64,000 nucleotides of DNA from CAXXOK01 sp963675925 (lineage in GTDB: Bacteria > Bacillota > Clostridia > Christensenellales > Aristaeellaceae). The DNA is taken from assembly GCA_963675925.2 (NCBI GenBank), contig CAXXIB010000002.1:1-64000 (forward strand), read 5' to 3'. The notes beneath the pieces were generated by a model. That model had not been told where the DNA came from. It was given only the letters and a program-made list of their open reading frames with translations, and did not search any database. Position 1 is the first letter of the stretch. Each line of letters begins with the position of its first letter. Position numbers and translations under genes: made by a program. Below are positions 1 to 10,248 of the stretch, one piece after another.

Positions 1-720
1 GAGCGCGAAATCACCCAGAGCATCGCCGACCAGGATGAAAAAAACGCGCTGACCGTGCTGGGCACCATCAACCGCCTGCACCGCGCAAACCTGGCCGACG
101 ATCCGCTGCGGTCGCTGAAAAACTCACTGATTTGCAGCTGTTCCCTGTTTGCCAGGGCCGCCATCGCCGGGGGCGCGATGCCCGATGCCGCGTTTTCCCA
201 CAGCGATGCATGCATACGCGCGATCGAAGAAATGCATGATATGAAACGCCTGGCCGATTACGAGTATGCTATGGTCCGCGAGTTTATTCATCTGGTACGC
301 CAGCGCCGGGAAGGCGGCGTATCAGCGCTGGTCCGATCGGCCATTATTTTCGCCAGTGAACATTTGCTCGAACCCATTACCGTGCAAAGCATTGCCGCCC
401 GTATTTATGTCAACCCCTCCTATCTGTCTTCGGAGTTTAAGCAGGAGATTGGCGAATCGCTGTCGCATTATATACGGCGCAAACGAATACGGTATGCAGA
501 AAGATTGCTACGGGAAGGCAACGCCAAAACAGCCGATATCGCCGCCATTTGCCAGTTCTGCTCGCAAAGCCATTTCATTCAGGTTTTTAAGAAGATGAAG
601 GGGCTAACACCGGAGCAGTTCCGCCGTATGGAGGGTACGCAGTTCCGACCGGAACGTTTGGAAGACCCCATAGAAATGAATACGGAGGAAACTGATGAAA
701 CTTACGCGCACGGGATATAA
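1..720 (+). CDS. AraC-family transcriptional regulator (5' truncated by window edge)
   Basis: The frame is open from the first base, so the gene begins outside the window; an internal GTG at 55 is not needed as a start. The last ~100 residues form a typical AraC double helix-turn-helix: a first helix pair around 'VQSIAARIYVNPSYLSSEF' and a second around 'TADIAAICQFCSQSHFIQVFKK', ending in the usual 'GLTPEQFRR'. The visible N-terminal part shows no REC domain, so it may be a plain AraC regulator or the end of a YesN-type response regulator. The stop overlaps the start of the GH65 gene by 26 bases, which suggests one operon and control of disaccharide use. Family call is firm; the ligand is unknown. 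Confidence 0.85.
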   Translation, partial: EREITQSIADQDEKNALTVLGTINRLHRANLADDPLRSLKNSLICSCSLFARAAIAGGAMPDAAFSHSDACIRAIEEMHDMKRLADYEYAMVREFIHLVRQRREGGVSALVRSAIIFASEHLLEPITVQSIAARIYVNPSYLSSEFKQEIGESLSHYIRRKRIRYAERLLREGNAKTADIAAICQFCSQSHFIQVFKKMKGLTPEQFRRMEGTQFRPERLEDPIEMNTEETDETYAHGI

Positions 721-2968
721 ACCAGACGAAACCGCCTTACGGGAAACGCTATTCCATGTAGCCAACGGCTACCTGGGAGTACGCGGATGCCAGGAAGAAG
801 GCGTGCCCGCTGCCGTACGCAGTATCCGTGGTGCCTATCTGAATGCATTTTATGATACCCTATCCCATGCAATATACCGAAAAACTACACGGTTTCCCCG
901 ACCAGAGTGAGACCATTGTCAATCTACCGGATATGCAGGGCGTTGCGCTGCAACTGGCCGGAGAGCTTTTCGACCCCGAATACGGATCGCTGCTAAGCTA
1001 TGAGCAAACGCTGGATATGGAAGCCGGTCTGTATATCCGTCATCTTGTCTGGCGCTCGCCACAAGGCCGGGAGACGGAAATTACATTCCGCCGCATGGTC
1101 TCGTTCACGGCATGGGAACTGCTGACCATCCACATCACGGTGCTACCACTCAATTGGGATGGCGACATTAAAATCGTGTCCGGACAGAAGGGCGATGTCA
1201 GCAACGACGGCGATCCCAACGACCCGCGCAAGGCATCCGAAGTCAAGCGGATGCTGCACATTAGCGAAAGCGGCGTGCGGGACAATTACCTGTATATGCA
1301 GTGCGAAACCATGAGCTCCGCCCAAACAGTTGCCTGCGCGGCCATTCACACCTCAGCCAATGTGCTGTCCTTGCAGCTTCACCACAACCCAGTTGAAAAC
1401 TCCGCCACGATGGAAAGCCTTGTAAAACAAGGACAACCTTTTTCTCTGGTCAAGTGGTGCGTGTATACCGATAACCGCAGGCATACCTCTACTCTGTCCA
1501 CCGCGGTGCAGCTTGTTAATGAGTTCGCTCAAACGCCGATTGAAACCTGGTATGAATGGCAGCGCGCGTTCCTGTCCGGCTTTTGGAAAGCCTCACGCAT
1601 CCTGCTGCAAGGGGGAAGCATCCATGCAGTTTGGCTTGGATTTCGCAGTCTACAGCCTGTTGCAGTCAGCCGGGCAGGATGGTCTGTCTTCCATCGCCTC
1701 CAAAGGCCTGAGCGGTGAAGGCTACGAAGGCCACTACTTTTGGGATACAGAGATTTACATGTTTCCGTTCTTCCTGTTCACCCAGCCGCACATCGCCAAG
1801 GCGCTATTGTCGTTTCGCTACGCCACACTGGACGGTGCCAGAGCGCATGCACGGACCCTCGGCCATCCATCCGGCGCACTGTACCCCTGGCGGACGATTA
1901 CAGGCAAAGAGTGTTCCTCCTATTTCCCGTCCGGCTCGGCGCAGTACCACATCAACAGCGATATCGCCCACGCGGTGTATACCTACTATTTTGTCACAGG
2001 CGATTCTGGAGTTTATACGCGATCAGGGGGCGGAGATTCTGCTGGAAACCGCGCGCCTGTGGCTGGATATCGGGCACTGGTACGAGGATTCCTTCCGTTA
2101 TCGACGGCGTGACTGGCCCGGACGAATACAGTTGCCTGGTGAACAACAACTATTACACCAACCTGTCCGTGAAATACCATTTACAGCACACCATCACACT
2201 GTGCAATTTGCTTAAGGACAGCTACCCCGACATGAACCTCCAGGAGCGCTTCGGTCTGACCGATACGGAACTGACCTCGTTTGAGGCCGCATCCAAGGCC
2301 ATGTACCTGCCCTATGACAAGACACTCGGCATTTATGCCCAGGATGATTCTTTTCTCAAGCAGGAATGGGTTGATCTACCCGCCCTGGGCAAAGATGCAC
2401 TGCCAATGCTGTTGCACTAGTCATCCGCTCTATCTGTACCGCAAGCAGGTTTGCAAGCAGGCCGATGCGGTGCTGGCGCATTTTCCTCTACGAGGACGGC
2501 ATTGCCGACGATGTCATCCAGCGCACCTATGCATATTATGAAGCGATTACCACGCACGATTCCTCGCTGTCGCCCTGTGTATTCTCCATGATGGCTGCAC
2601 GGGTCGGCGACGCTGAGAAAGCCATAGACTATTTCCTGCATACCCTGCGCCTGGATTTGGACGACAAACAGGCAAACACCAAGGACGGCATTCATGCTGC
2701 CAATATGGGCGGCAGCTATATGGGGATTGTGTTTGGGTTTGCGGGACTGCGCATTCACCCGGATATCCTCTCACTGCGCCCCACCATCCCCGGCGCAATC
2801 GAGGCCTACGAGTTCCCGCTTTTATGGCGCGGAATACGGATTTATATCAAGGTAACACAGACCTCGATTATGGTGAAAAAAGACGGCAACGAGCCCGTCA
2901 GCATGCAGGTGTATGATACGGTATACCCTATCACCGGCAAGCCCACCGAGATTGCACTCCGGCTGTAA
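695..2968 (+). pseudogene. GH65 disaccharide phosphorylase (maltose/kojibiose-type), six frame breaks
   Basis: Start at 695 has a good ribosome site (GGAGG, 6 bases upstream). The product is a glycoside hydrolase family 65 phosphorylase, a cytoplasmic enzyme splitting an alpha-linked glucose disaccharide with phosphate. Recognisable landmarks are the N-terminal 'ETLFHVANGYLGVRG', 'YPMQYTEKLHGFPDQSETIVNLP', 'GHYFWDTEIYMFPFF', and 'DGVTGPDEY' near 2105-2130, whose Glu is the family's general acid. The protein is spread over successive frames with breaks near 868, 1612, 2004, 2097, 2413 and 2487. Each is explained by one extra base (usually in a C, G or T run). Removing six bases gives 2268 nt, a continuous ~755-residue enzyme of normal family length. 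It is either a recent pseudogene or a poorly assembled intact gene. Substrate specificity cannot be told. Confidence 0.85.
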
Positions 2969-2986
2969 CCCGGCCAGCACAGCAGC

Positions 2987-3028
2987 ATACACAAACGGAC
3001 ATGAACGCGCTCATGTCCGTTTGTGTAT
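2987..3028. terminator. Perfect 18-bp hairpin between convergent genes
   Basis: Arms 2987-3004 and 3011-3028 are perfect reverse complements with a 6-base loop. It lies between the GH65 stop and the convergent PfkB stop, the place for a bidirectional terminator. Neither side has a clear T run, so intrinsic termination is not certain. Confidence 0.5.
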
Positions 3029-3036
3029 CGGCCCAA

Positions 3037-3960
3037 TTATAATTCCTTTGTTTTCACCTGAGAACACAATGTTTCAAAGCGCTCTGCGGAAAACGCGGGT
3101 ATGCTTCCGCCCTCCACGCAGGCCGCACCGGCAGCGATGCCGTAGCGCAAGCTCATGAAGATATCCTCTCCCCTGTCCAGTCCGTACAGAAGTCCTGCTA
3201 AAAACGAATCCCCCGCGCCGACAGTAAAGGAGGCTTTCACGGGCAAAGCCTTAGCAAACAATGTCCGTTTTCCATCGGTAATCAGCGCTCCCTGTTCACC
3301 CAGCGAGACCGCCACATTGCCTGCGCCGCTTTGGCATAGCGCGGCCGCTGCGCTTTGAATCTCCTCCATCGTATGAAGCGCTCTTCCGACAATCTCTTCC
3401 AGCTCCACCTTGTTGGGTTTGATGAGAAACGGGTTGGCCCTTAGCGCATGCTGCATGGCCGCACCCGATGCATCAACAATCCATCGCTTGCCTGGCAGCT
3501 CTAGCATCATGGTTTGATAGTGATCCTCCGGGCAACCTGGCGGCAGGCTGCCGCATAGAGCGAAATAGTCGTTTTCGCCACCCTGTTGCGCCAGCATGGA
3601 CGTAATCGTTTCCAGGGCAGCAGTGCTGGTTTGCATACCTTGCTGGTTCAACTCCGTGACTGCATGACTGCCTGTCTCCAGTAGTTTCAGGTTGCGGCGT
3701 ACACTGCCGGAGATAATAACGGGCTCAAACCAAACGCCTTCCTGCTGCATGCTGTGCTTGAAATACCACTCGTCCGCATCGCCGACAACGCTCACACTCT
3801 GCGCCTGCACCCCTAGCCTTGCAAGCACGATTGCTACATTGATACCCTTACCGGCTGCAAACACCTGTAGGTTTTGCAGGCGGTTCATACCGCCAATCTG
3901 CAGCCGCTCCACCTCGGCATTCTGGTCGATTGCCGGGTTCAAGCACACGGTTGTAATCAT
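3037..3960 (-). CDS. PfkB-family sugar-phosphate kinase (1-phosphofructokinase/LacC-like)
   Basis: A 307-residue ribokinase-fold kinase. The N-terminus 'MITTVCLNPAID' and the glycine-rich 'AAGKGINVAIVLARLG' are those of the FruK/LacC (1-phosphofructokinase or tagatose-6-phosphate kinase) branch. The C-terminal anion-hole and catalytic motif 'VGAGDSFLAGLLYGL' carries the catalytic Asp. The start at 3960 is chosen over an in-frame ATG at 3975 because AAGGAGA sits 7 bases before it. It is convergent with the GH65 gene and lies downstream of the EF-G-like gene, separated from it by a terminator hairpin. It probably phosphorylates a hexose phosphate in the cytoplasm; which one is not visible. Confidence 0.87.
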   Translation of the reverse strand: MITTVCLNPAIDQNAEVERLQIGGMNRLQNLQVFAAGKGINVAIVLARLGVQAQSVSVVGDADEWYFKHSMQQEGVWFEPVIISGSVRRNLKLLETGSHAVTELNQQGMQTSTAALETITSMLAQQGGENDYFALCGSLPPGCPEDHYQTMMLELPGKRWIVDASGAAMQHALRANPFLIKPNKVELEEIVGRALHTMEEIQSAAAALCQSGAGNVAVSLGEQGALITDGKRTLFAKALPVKASFTVGAGDSFLAGLLYGLDRGEDIFMSLRYGIAAGAACVEGGSIPAFSAERFETLCSQVKTKEL

Positions 3961-3981
3961 CGCTGTCTCCTTCACATGAAA

Positions 3982-4007
3982 GACCCTTCCCTGAATCGGG
4001 AAGGGTC
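3982..4007 (-). terminator. Rho-independent-type hairpin after EF-G-like gene
   Basis: Perfect 10-bp stem (3982-3991 with 3998-4007), 6-base loop, followed on the minus strand by TTTC. It ends the EF-G-like transcript just ahead of the PfkB ribosome site. Confidence 0.6.
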
Positions 4008-4078
4008 AGGGTATTTCGTTCATTGCCCGTCAATGTGCAAAACACTGTAGCGCTCATGCAGCATCGGCTGGCGTTGGA

Positions 4079-6159
4079 TTAATCTTCGTCTTCCTCGTCC
4101 TTGGCCGCGTTTTCAATAATCTTCTGGGCAACGTTGGCGGGTACTTCCTCGTACCGTACAAACTTCATGGAGAAGTTACCGCGTGCCTGGGTCATGGAGC
4201 GAAGGTCCGTGGCATACTTGAACATTTCGGCCAGCGGCGCTTCGGCTTCCAGCTTCTGCATGCCGTCTACCTGGTTCATGCCCATGATGCGGCCGCGGCG
4301 CTTGTTCATATCACCCATGATATCGCCCATGAATTCGTCGGGCACAAACACGTCCACATGCATGATGGGCTCCAGCAGCGCGGGGCTGGCATCCATACAG
4401 CCCTTTTTATAAGCAATACGGGCCGCTGTTTTAAACGCCATTTCGGAGGAGTCTACCGCGTGGTAAGAGCCATCGTACAGCTTTGCATGCAGGCCAACCA
4501 TGGGGTAGCCCGCCAGTACACCTTTGACGATGTTCTCGCGCAGGCCTTTTTCCACCGAGGGAATAAAGTTGCGGGGCACAACACCGCCGACGACGGCATC
4601 TTCAAACTCGAAATCAATATTCGCGTCGCCGATGGGTGAGAACTCAATCCACACATCACCGAACTGGCCGTGCCCACCAGACTGTTTTTTGTGGCGGCCC
4701 TGCGCCTTAACGGTCTTTTTAATGGTTTCACGGTAGGGAATGCGCGGGTCATGCATTTCGGCATTGGCACCGAACTTAGAGGCAAGCTTGTTCTTGACCA
4801 CATCCAGGTGCAAATCGCCCTGCGCAGACACCAGCGTTTCGCCGGTCTCGGTGTTCTTTTCCACGCTGATGGAGGATCTTCTTCCAGCAGCTTGGCAAGA
4901 CCTGAGAATACTTTATCTTCTTCACCCTGCTTGGTGGCAAATATTGCCTTGGAAATACAGGGTTCCGGGAATTCAATTTTGGGATAGACCACCGGGTTTG
5001 CCTGATCGCACAGCGTGTCGCCGGTGTTGGTCACCTGAAGCTTCGCAATAGCACCCAGATCGCCAGCGTTCAGCTGATCGACGGGGATGAGCTTTTTGCC
5101 GCGCAGAATGTTGACGCTTGCAACCTTTTCGGTTTTCCCGGCCTGGGCATTGTATACCGCAGTGCTGGCGGTAAATGTGCCGCTCATCACCTTGAACAGC
5201 GACAGCTTACCGACAAACGGGTCAGCAATGGTCTTATAGATGAGGGCCGAGAACGGTTCGTCGTTTTTGCACTTGCGCGTAATATCGGCATCCGTTTTGG
5301 GGTCTTTCCCCTCGTATACATTGCCTTCCGGCGAGGGAAGAAAATCAGCAATAACATCCAGCAGCATCGTCACGCCAACCGTGGTCACTGCCGAGCACGG
5401 CACCACCGGGGTGATCTCGCCCCTGGCCATGCCCGCAGAAAAGCCCGTCAGCAATTCTTCGGATGTCAGTTCTTCCCCTTCGAGGTACTTCATCATCAGC
5501 TCGTCGTCAGCAGCCGCGGCCGCTTCGGTGATTTCTTCCAGCGCAGACGAAATCCTGTCTTTCATATCGTCGGGAACGGGGATCTCCGTAGGCACTTTGG
5601 TTGTGCAATCGTACGCTTTGTTTTCCAGCACGTTGACAAGGCCCTTAAAGTCGTCGCCCTTGCCGATGGGCAGCAAAATCGGCACAACACTGGAGCCGAA
5701 CATCTCGCGCAGCTGCGCAAATACCTTGTTATAGTCCGCATGCTCGCGGTCCATCTGGTTTACAATCAGCAGCTTGCCGACATTGTACTTGGTGGCATAC
5801 TGCCAGGCTTTTTCCGTACCAACGGCTACGCCGCCGCTGGCATTTACCAGTATGCCTACGGTCTCTGAAACCCGCAGCGGGCCGATCATCTCGCCGATAA
5901 AGTCAAAATAACCGGGAACATCGATGATGTTCAACCGTTTTTTCTTCCATTCAATCGGCGCGACTGCCGCACTGATGGAAATGTTACGTTTCGTTTCTTC
6001 CGGGTCGAAGTCCGTCACCGTGGCGCCGTCCTCTACCCTGCCCTGCCGGTCGGTAACTCCCGCAGCAAAGAGCAGGCCTTCCACAAGCGTTGTTTTGCCC
6101 TCGCTGCCATGCCCCAGGATGGCAATGTTCCGGATGTCCTTGGTTTCAAAACCAGCCAT
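4079..6159 (-). pseudogene. Elongation factor G-like GTPase (EF-G paralogue), one frame break
   Basis: Translational GTPase of the EF-G type. The G1 loop reads 'GHGSEGKTTL' rather than the 'GHIDAGKTTT' of the main EF-G, G3 is 'DVPGY', and G4 is 'NQMDRE', as in the EF-G-like paralogues of Firmicutes. The C-terminal part has EF-G domain IV and V landmarks ('GGHGQFGDVWIEFSP', 'TQARGNFSMKFVRYEEVP'). The frame breaks near 4874: a CC on the coding strand should be CCC, so one base is missing, and restoring it gives 2082 nt or ~693 residues, normal for the family. Start at 6159 follows a GGGGGA site. The break is more likely a sequencing error than gene death because both halves are well conserved. 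The cellular role of such paralogues is not settled. Confidence 0.85.
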
Positions 6160-6260
6160 GATGATCCCCCTTCAATATGATGAACATTAACATCATACAA
6201 CAATCAATGCTTTTGCAGCAGATTGCGTAATGATGCCTTCGATTTGATATCAGCCTTCAA

Positions 6261-6289
6261 ATTATAGCAGAACCACGCAGAAAAATAAA
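6261..6289 (-). promoter_or_regulatory. Likely sigma-A promoter for EF-G-like gene
   Basis: On the minus strand an extended -10 (TGC-TATAAT, 6266-6261) lies 17 bases from TTTATT (6289-6284). The leader to the ATG is ~95 bases. The rest of 6160-6465 holds only a short GCGGAA/TTCCGC repeat near 6290 and no gene I can see. Confidence 0.5.
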
Positions 6290-6465
6290 GCGGAAGTTCC
6301 GCTCTACCTCGTATCTGTATGATTTTGGTTTCTCACAGCAGAAATCCATATTCGATCAGTCCCGTTTTATACGTTTATCCCGTTTATTTCAGGGCCGAAG
6401 CGGCTACTGCACAACACACAAACGCATTCTTTCACTGCAATCTTGCCCGCGATAAAGCCGCAGTT

Positions 6466-7518
6466 TTATTCACCTGTTACATCATTTGAAAAGTTTACGA
6501 TTCCGGTATCGACAAACGAGTCCGGCAGATTTGTAAAGCCCCGGGCTTCCTTGCGGCTGACCAGTTTTTTCAGCATCGCGCTGCGTTCTTTTGCGTCCGT
6601 CAGTATATAGGGTCTATAGTCACCCGCCCCCTGCGTGCGGCAAGGCACGACTGAAAATGAGCTGAGCGAAGGGCCGTCCTCGCCAATCTGATATTCCAGC
6701 TGAAAGATGCCGGTATCGGGATCAACTTTGCTCATGGTGCCAAAGGTGAAATTGCCGGTGGAGTACATCACCGGTTTATCGCCGTAAAACTGCACGGGCT
6801 GCAAAACATGGGGATGGTGTCCCCAGATTACATCCGCACCGGCTTCCATGATCGCACGAGCGTACTTGGTCTGGTAAGACGCATGCTTCAGGTTGGTTTC
6901 TCTGCCCCAGTGCATGCTGACGATAACCAGATCGCAGCCCTGATCGCGCAGGCTTTGAATGCGGCTTGCGATCTTGGTCATATCGCTATCCTGTGGATAG
7001 CTGAATCCGGTCGCACCAATGGTTACACCTTTCACCGTCGTAACAAACAGTAAATCCTGCGCCAACCTTGTATTCAGGTTAAAGCTTCCAAAATGCGGAA
7101 CCTGGAGATCATCCAGGGTCTGCATGGAATCGTTATACCCGTCCACAAAATAATCGTAGGCATGGTTGTTGGCGGTGTTTAGAACATCGATACCGGAATG
7201 CTGTAGCGTCTGTGCATACATCGGCAGCGCACGCAGCGGAAAGCGCTTGTCCTGATGGTCGTCTCTTTCGGTGAATACCACTTCCAGGTTGGCAAATGTC
7301 AGGTCGTCTGTAGATAGAATGGGATACACCAGCGAAAATGGCCAGTCGAAGCCCTTGTCATCCAGAACATTGGTGTAGGCGGTTTCGGAGGCATCAAACT
7401 GAATGGCCTGCCCGATACTGCAATCGCCCACAAACGAAAGCGTCAAAGTTTCCGCCATGGCCCCTGGCAGCCAAAACAGCAGAACCATCAGTACTATCGC
7501 GCCCGCTTTTTTACCCAA
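6466..7518 (-). CDS. Secreted CapA-family (poly-gamma-glutamate capsule type) metallophosphatase-fold protein
   Basis: The CapA fold is shown by 'LSFVGDCSIG', 'TFANLEVVF', 'NTANNHAYDY', 'SMHWG', 'WGHHPHVLQ' and 'VMYSTGNFTFG', the dinuclear-metal-binding motifs of the PGA_cap domain. It is preceded by a signal peptide ending 'WLPGAMA'. A TTG start at 7518 is preferred: GGGGTG lies 7 bases upstream and the signal peptide then starts 'MGKKAGAIVLMVLLF'. The longer ATG frame to 7578 has no ribosome site and overlaps a possible -10. The protein is probably exported and acts at the envelope. CapA homologues take part in poly-glutamate capsule export or attachment, but no CapB or CapC is nearby, so the function here is open. 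It diverges from the leucine-rich-repeat gene. Confidence 0.83.
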   Translation of the reverse strand: MGKKAGAIVLMVLLFWLPGAMAETLTLSFVGDCSIGQAIQFDASETAYTNVLDDKGFDWPFSLVYPILSTDDLTFANLEVVFTERDDHQDKRFPLRALPMYAQTLQHSGIDVLNTANNHAYDYFVDGYNDSMQTLDDLQVPHFGSFNLNTRLAQDLLFVTTVKGVTIGATGFSYPQDSDMTKIASRIQSLRDQGCDLVIVSMHWGRETNLKHASYQTKYARAIMEAGADVIWGHHPHVLQPVQFYGDKPVMYSTGNFTFGTMSKVDPDTGIFQLEYQIGEDGPSLSSFSVVPCRTQGAGDYRPYILTDAKERSAMLKKLVSRKEARGFTNLPDSFVDTGIVNFSNDVTGE

Positions 7519-7617
7519 TGTTACACACCCCTGTACATCTTTTTTGCGTTTCCATATTTTGTAGAATACCATAGCCATCAGATGATGGGAAGAGGTTTGC
7601 TATATTTTTACAGATGA

Positions 7618-7646
7618 TTGACGAGACTGCTGAAATACGGTATCGT
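7618..7646 (+). promoter_or_regulatory. Likely sigma-A promoter for LRR gene
   Basis: TTGACG (7618-7623), 17-base spacer, TATCGT (7641-7646), ~35 bases before the ribosome site of the leucine-rich-repeat gene. Confidence 0.5.
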
Positions 7647-7687
7647 TTGGATGAACATCACAGTTGCGACATGCAAAGGAAGATAGT

Positions 7688-9169
7688 ATGAAGCGTAGTC
7701 ACCTGTTTGTAAGCCTGCTGGCAGCCTTGCTGCTGTGCCTGTGCCTGGGAGTAGCAAGCGGCGAAGATGTGGACAGCTTGACCCTGACCGGCGATGAAGT
7801 ACAGAGCCTGGAGGGTGTATCCGCCTATCCCGCCCTGAAATCGCTAACCCTGATCGATTGTCCGGCATTGGATCTGACGCCGCTTGCAGACTGCGGCAAA
7901 CTTAGCTCGCTTACCCTGCTATGGAGTGACGATTATGCAGGCGAGGGCGTGTATGATCTTACACCGCTGCAAAAGTGCACGCGTCTAAACACGCTGTCGC
8001 TTGGAGGCAACGGCATAGCCGATTTGTCCATACTTCCCAAACTGAAAAAACTAAAAACCTTGTCGCTTACATCCATCGCAGCGACGGATTATTCCCCTTT
8101 GGAGACCTTAAGTCTCAAGCATCTGAGCCTGTACGGCGCGGACGCGGATAGCGTTACCGCTGTCTTTTCGGCTATCGGGCGCGGCTTGACGAGCGCGGCC
8201 ATCGGCGGCTGTACACTAACAGCCGATGCCAGCGATGCCATCCTGGCGTGCACGCGGCTTGTTTCACTCCGCTTCACAGATGCCGAAAACATCGACGGCC
8301 AATCTGCGCGCTGGGCAAAGCTGAAAAAACTCACCAGCCTGACGGTCACGGGTGGCTCTGTGAGCAGTCTTTCCTTTACAGACTCCTATGTCTCCACAGT
8401 CGGGGTCAAACTGACCGACGTATTTGTCGGCGGCGCGATAGGTTCCCTCGATTTTGACAAGTACTACCTCCATACCACTGACGTGCCCGAAGCCGAGCTG
8501 CTCAACCTGCTGCAAGGCGAGGATCGCAGCTGGCAGTATGTGACCATCCGCAACCAAAACGCGCTGTATTCCCCCACCGTTATCCAAGCAATCGGGACTA
8601 TATCGGGGCTTATTTCCCTGGATATACAAGCGCTGGCCACCGATGCATTTGGCTCAGAGATATGGAACGGATTTCAAAATCTGGAACAGCTGAAACTCTC
8701 CGACTGCCCGGCTACATCCCTACTTATGTTGCAGCGCACACCCGGTCTGAAGCGACTGTTTATACAAAACGCATCCATCAGCGCTTCGGAGCAGATCGTA
8801 GCCCTGTCCAAACTGGAGCAACTATCGCTGCTCCGCTGCACGGTGGACGACTGGGCTTACCTCACCTCCCTGCTGGCCGCCAAAATGACGCACATCAGCC
8901 TTGCCCACTGCAACGGACCCGAAACGCTGGCATTTGTAAAGGACCTTGCAAAACTCAAGGTCCTTGTGCTGGAAGATGCGCCGATCACGGATATCACACC
9001 TCTGTCCGGGGCAAACCTCGAAACGCTCTCCCTGTATGGTTGTAAAGTCTCTGATTATTCGGATCTTCAAACGCTTGCAACACTGAAACGCCTGTATTGC
9101 AATGCGGATGCCGAATTGCCCGCACTTTCCTGCCGGGTTATACCAAGGCCCGTTACTCCTGTGGAGTGA
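7688..9169 (+). CDS. Secreted leucine-rich-repeat protein
   Basis: A 493-residue protein with an N-terminal signal peptide ('MKRSHLFVSLLAALLLCLCLGVASG') and irregular leucine-rich repeats along its length, for example 'LTLIDCPALDLTPLADCGKLSSLTL', 'LKKLKTLSLTSI', 'LEQLSLLRCTV' and 'LKVLVLEDAPITDITPL'. No LPXTG motif or other anchor is visible at the C-terminus ('PRPVTPVE'), so it is probably released or loosely held. Start 7688 is chosen because AGGAAG lies just upstream; an in-frame ATG at 7664 lacks one. The repeats suggest a binding surface for protein or polysaccharide. Its end overlaps the 3' end of the convergent CapA-like gene by 17 bases. No catalytic domain is recognised. Confidence 0.82.
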   Translation: MKRSHLFVSLLAALLLCLCLGVASGEDVDSLTLTGDEVQSLEGVSAYPALKSLTLIDCPALDLTPLADCGKLSSLTLLWSDDYAGEGVYDLTPLQKCTRLNTLSLGGNGIADLSILPKLKKLKTLSLTSIAATDYSPLETLSLKHLSLYGADADSVTAVFSAIGRGLTSAAIGGCTLTADASDAILACTRLVSLRFTDAENIDGQSARWAKLKKLTSLTVTGGSVSSLSFTDSYVSTVGVKLTDVFVGGAIGSLDFDKYYLHTTDVPEAELLNLLQGEDRSWQYVTIRNQNALYSPTVIQAIGTISGLISLDIQALATDAFGSEIWNGFQNLEQLKLSDCPATSLLMLQRTPGLKRLFIQNASISASEQIVALSKLEQLSLLRCTVDDWAYLTSLLAAKMTHISLAHCNGPETLAFVKDLAKLKVLVLEDAPITDITPLSGANLETLSLYGCKVSDYSDLQTLATLKRLYCNADAELPALSCRVIPRPVTPVE

Positions 9170-10241
9170 TGGATATCCACGCATAGTCCCGGTATTGATC
9201 CGTTTCCGTGTCCAGCGCGGGAGCGGTTTTTGGTTTGCTGTCGCGGTCAAGCAAGTAGTATACATCCTTCGCCTGCGCACCCTCGACCAGTACCGGCTGA
9301 TAGTTATTGTCATATACACTCTCTGCATTATCCCCCGCAACGTGTGCAGGATAGATGCGCAGTTGCATTCCCAGCAGATCCTTGTCGTCAGAAAATTGCA
9401 GGGAGATGCGCGGAATGATGGTTTCCAGCGCACGGACTTTGGCGTTTCCACCAAATACAAAATTGCCAAGACTATACAGGATGAGCCGTTCTTTGTACAC
9501 TTCCATGCCCTGCACCACATGCGGATGCGTGCCGATAATCAAATCCGCACCCGCGTCAATCAGGCGGTAGGCTTTTTTCGCCTGTGCCTCACTGTGAAAC
9601 CCGCCGTACTCATCACCGGCGTGCAGGGTCGCGATCACCATATGGATGGTTTCGTCCGCCTTCAGGCTTCGGATTGTCTCGACAACCGCCCCTCCACTTA
9701 ATTTATAATCGTCCCAGGACACACCATCCAGCCCGACAAACGCAATGCGAATGCCGTCTTTTTCAAAAATATAAACGTCGTCTCGATCAAAGTAGCCGAT
9801 TCCGGCATCACCAAGGGCCTGTTTGGTATCTGCAAGACCCTCTTTGCCGAAATCCATCGTGTGGTTGTTTTCCAGACCTACTACCTCAACACTACCCAGT
9901 TGCAGGATTTTCGTATTTTCCGTATCACCGCGAAAATTATACACACTGTTGCGTTTCTGCACGGCTCCGGAGTGCTCATCGCGCAGTACACCTTCAAGGT
10001 TTGCAACCGTGATATCATCCTGGGCCAGCAGTGCTTCAACATGCCTGAAGTAATAGCCGTATCCTTCCTCACCCCTGACAGCATTAAAGGAATACGGCTT
10101 ATCCAGAAATTGATCTTCTCCCCCCAGGGTACAATCACCCAGAAAGCTTATCACAATCTGATGATCGGCCAGTGCATGTCCCACAAGTAAAGCTATCATC
10201 AGCAGACAGAGGCTCATGATCGTACGATATTTCAAACGCAA
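9153..10241 (-). CDS. Second secreted CapA-family protein
   Basis: PGA_cap motifs are clear: 'ISFLGDCTLGG', 'DITVANLEGVL', 'VGLENNHTMDFG', 'TLHAGDEY', 'IIGTHPHVVQGMEVY' and 'LILYSLGNFVFGG'. A TTG at 10241 is the likely start: it comes 10 bases after GAGGAG and 7 bases after the stop of the upstream PIG-L/NAGPA gene, and it gives a short N-terminus followed by a signal segment 'MSLCLLMIALLVGHALA'. An ATG at 10217 is the alternative. It is the last gene of the 13121-9153 operon. It is distinct in sequence from the 6466-7518 protein, so it is not a simple recent duplicate. The envelope role is inferred from the family. Confidence 0.83.
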   Translation of the reverse strand: MRLKYRTIMSLCLLMIALLVGHALADHQIVISFLGDCTLGGEDQFLDKPYSFNAVRGEEGYGYYFRHVEALLAQDDITVANLEGVLRDEHSGAVQKRNSVYNFRGDTENTKILQLGSVEVVGLENNHTMDFGKEGLADTKQALGDAGIGYFDRDDVYIFEKDGIRIAFVGLDGVSWDDYKLSGGAVVETIRSLKADETIHMVIATLHAGDEYGGFHSEAQAKKAYRLIDAGADLIIGTHPHVVQGMEVYKERLILYSLGNFVFGGNAKVRALETIIPRISLQFSDDKDLLGMQLRIYPAHVAGDNAESVYDNNYQPVLVEGAQAKDVYYLLDRDSKPKTAPALDTETDQYRDYAWISITPQE

Positions 10242-10248
10242 TACAGTG

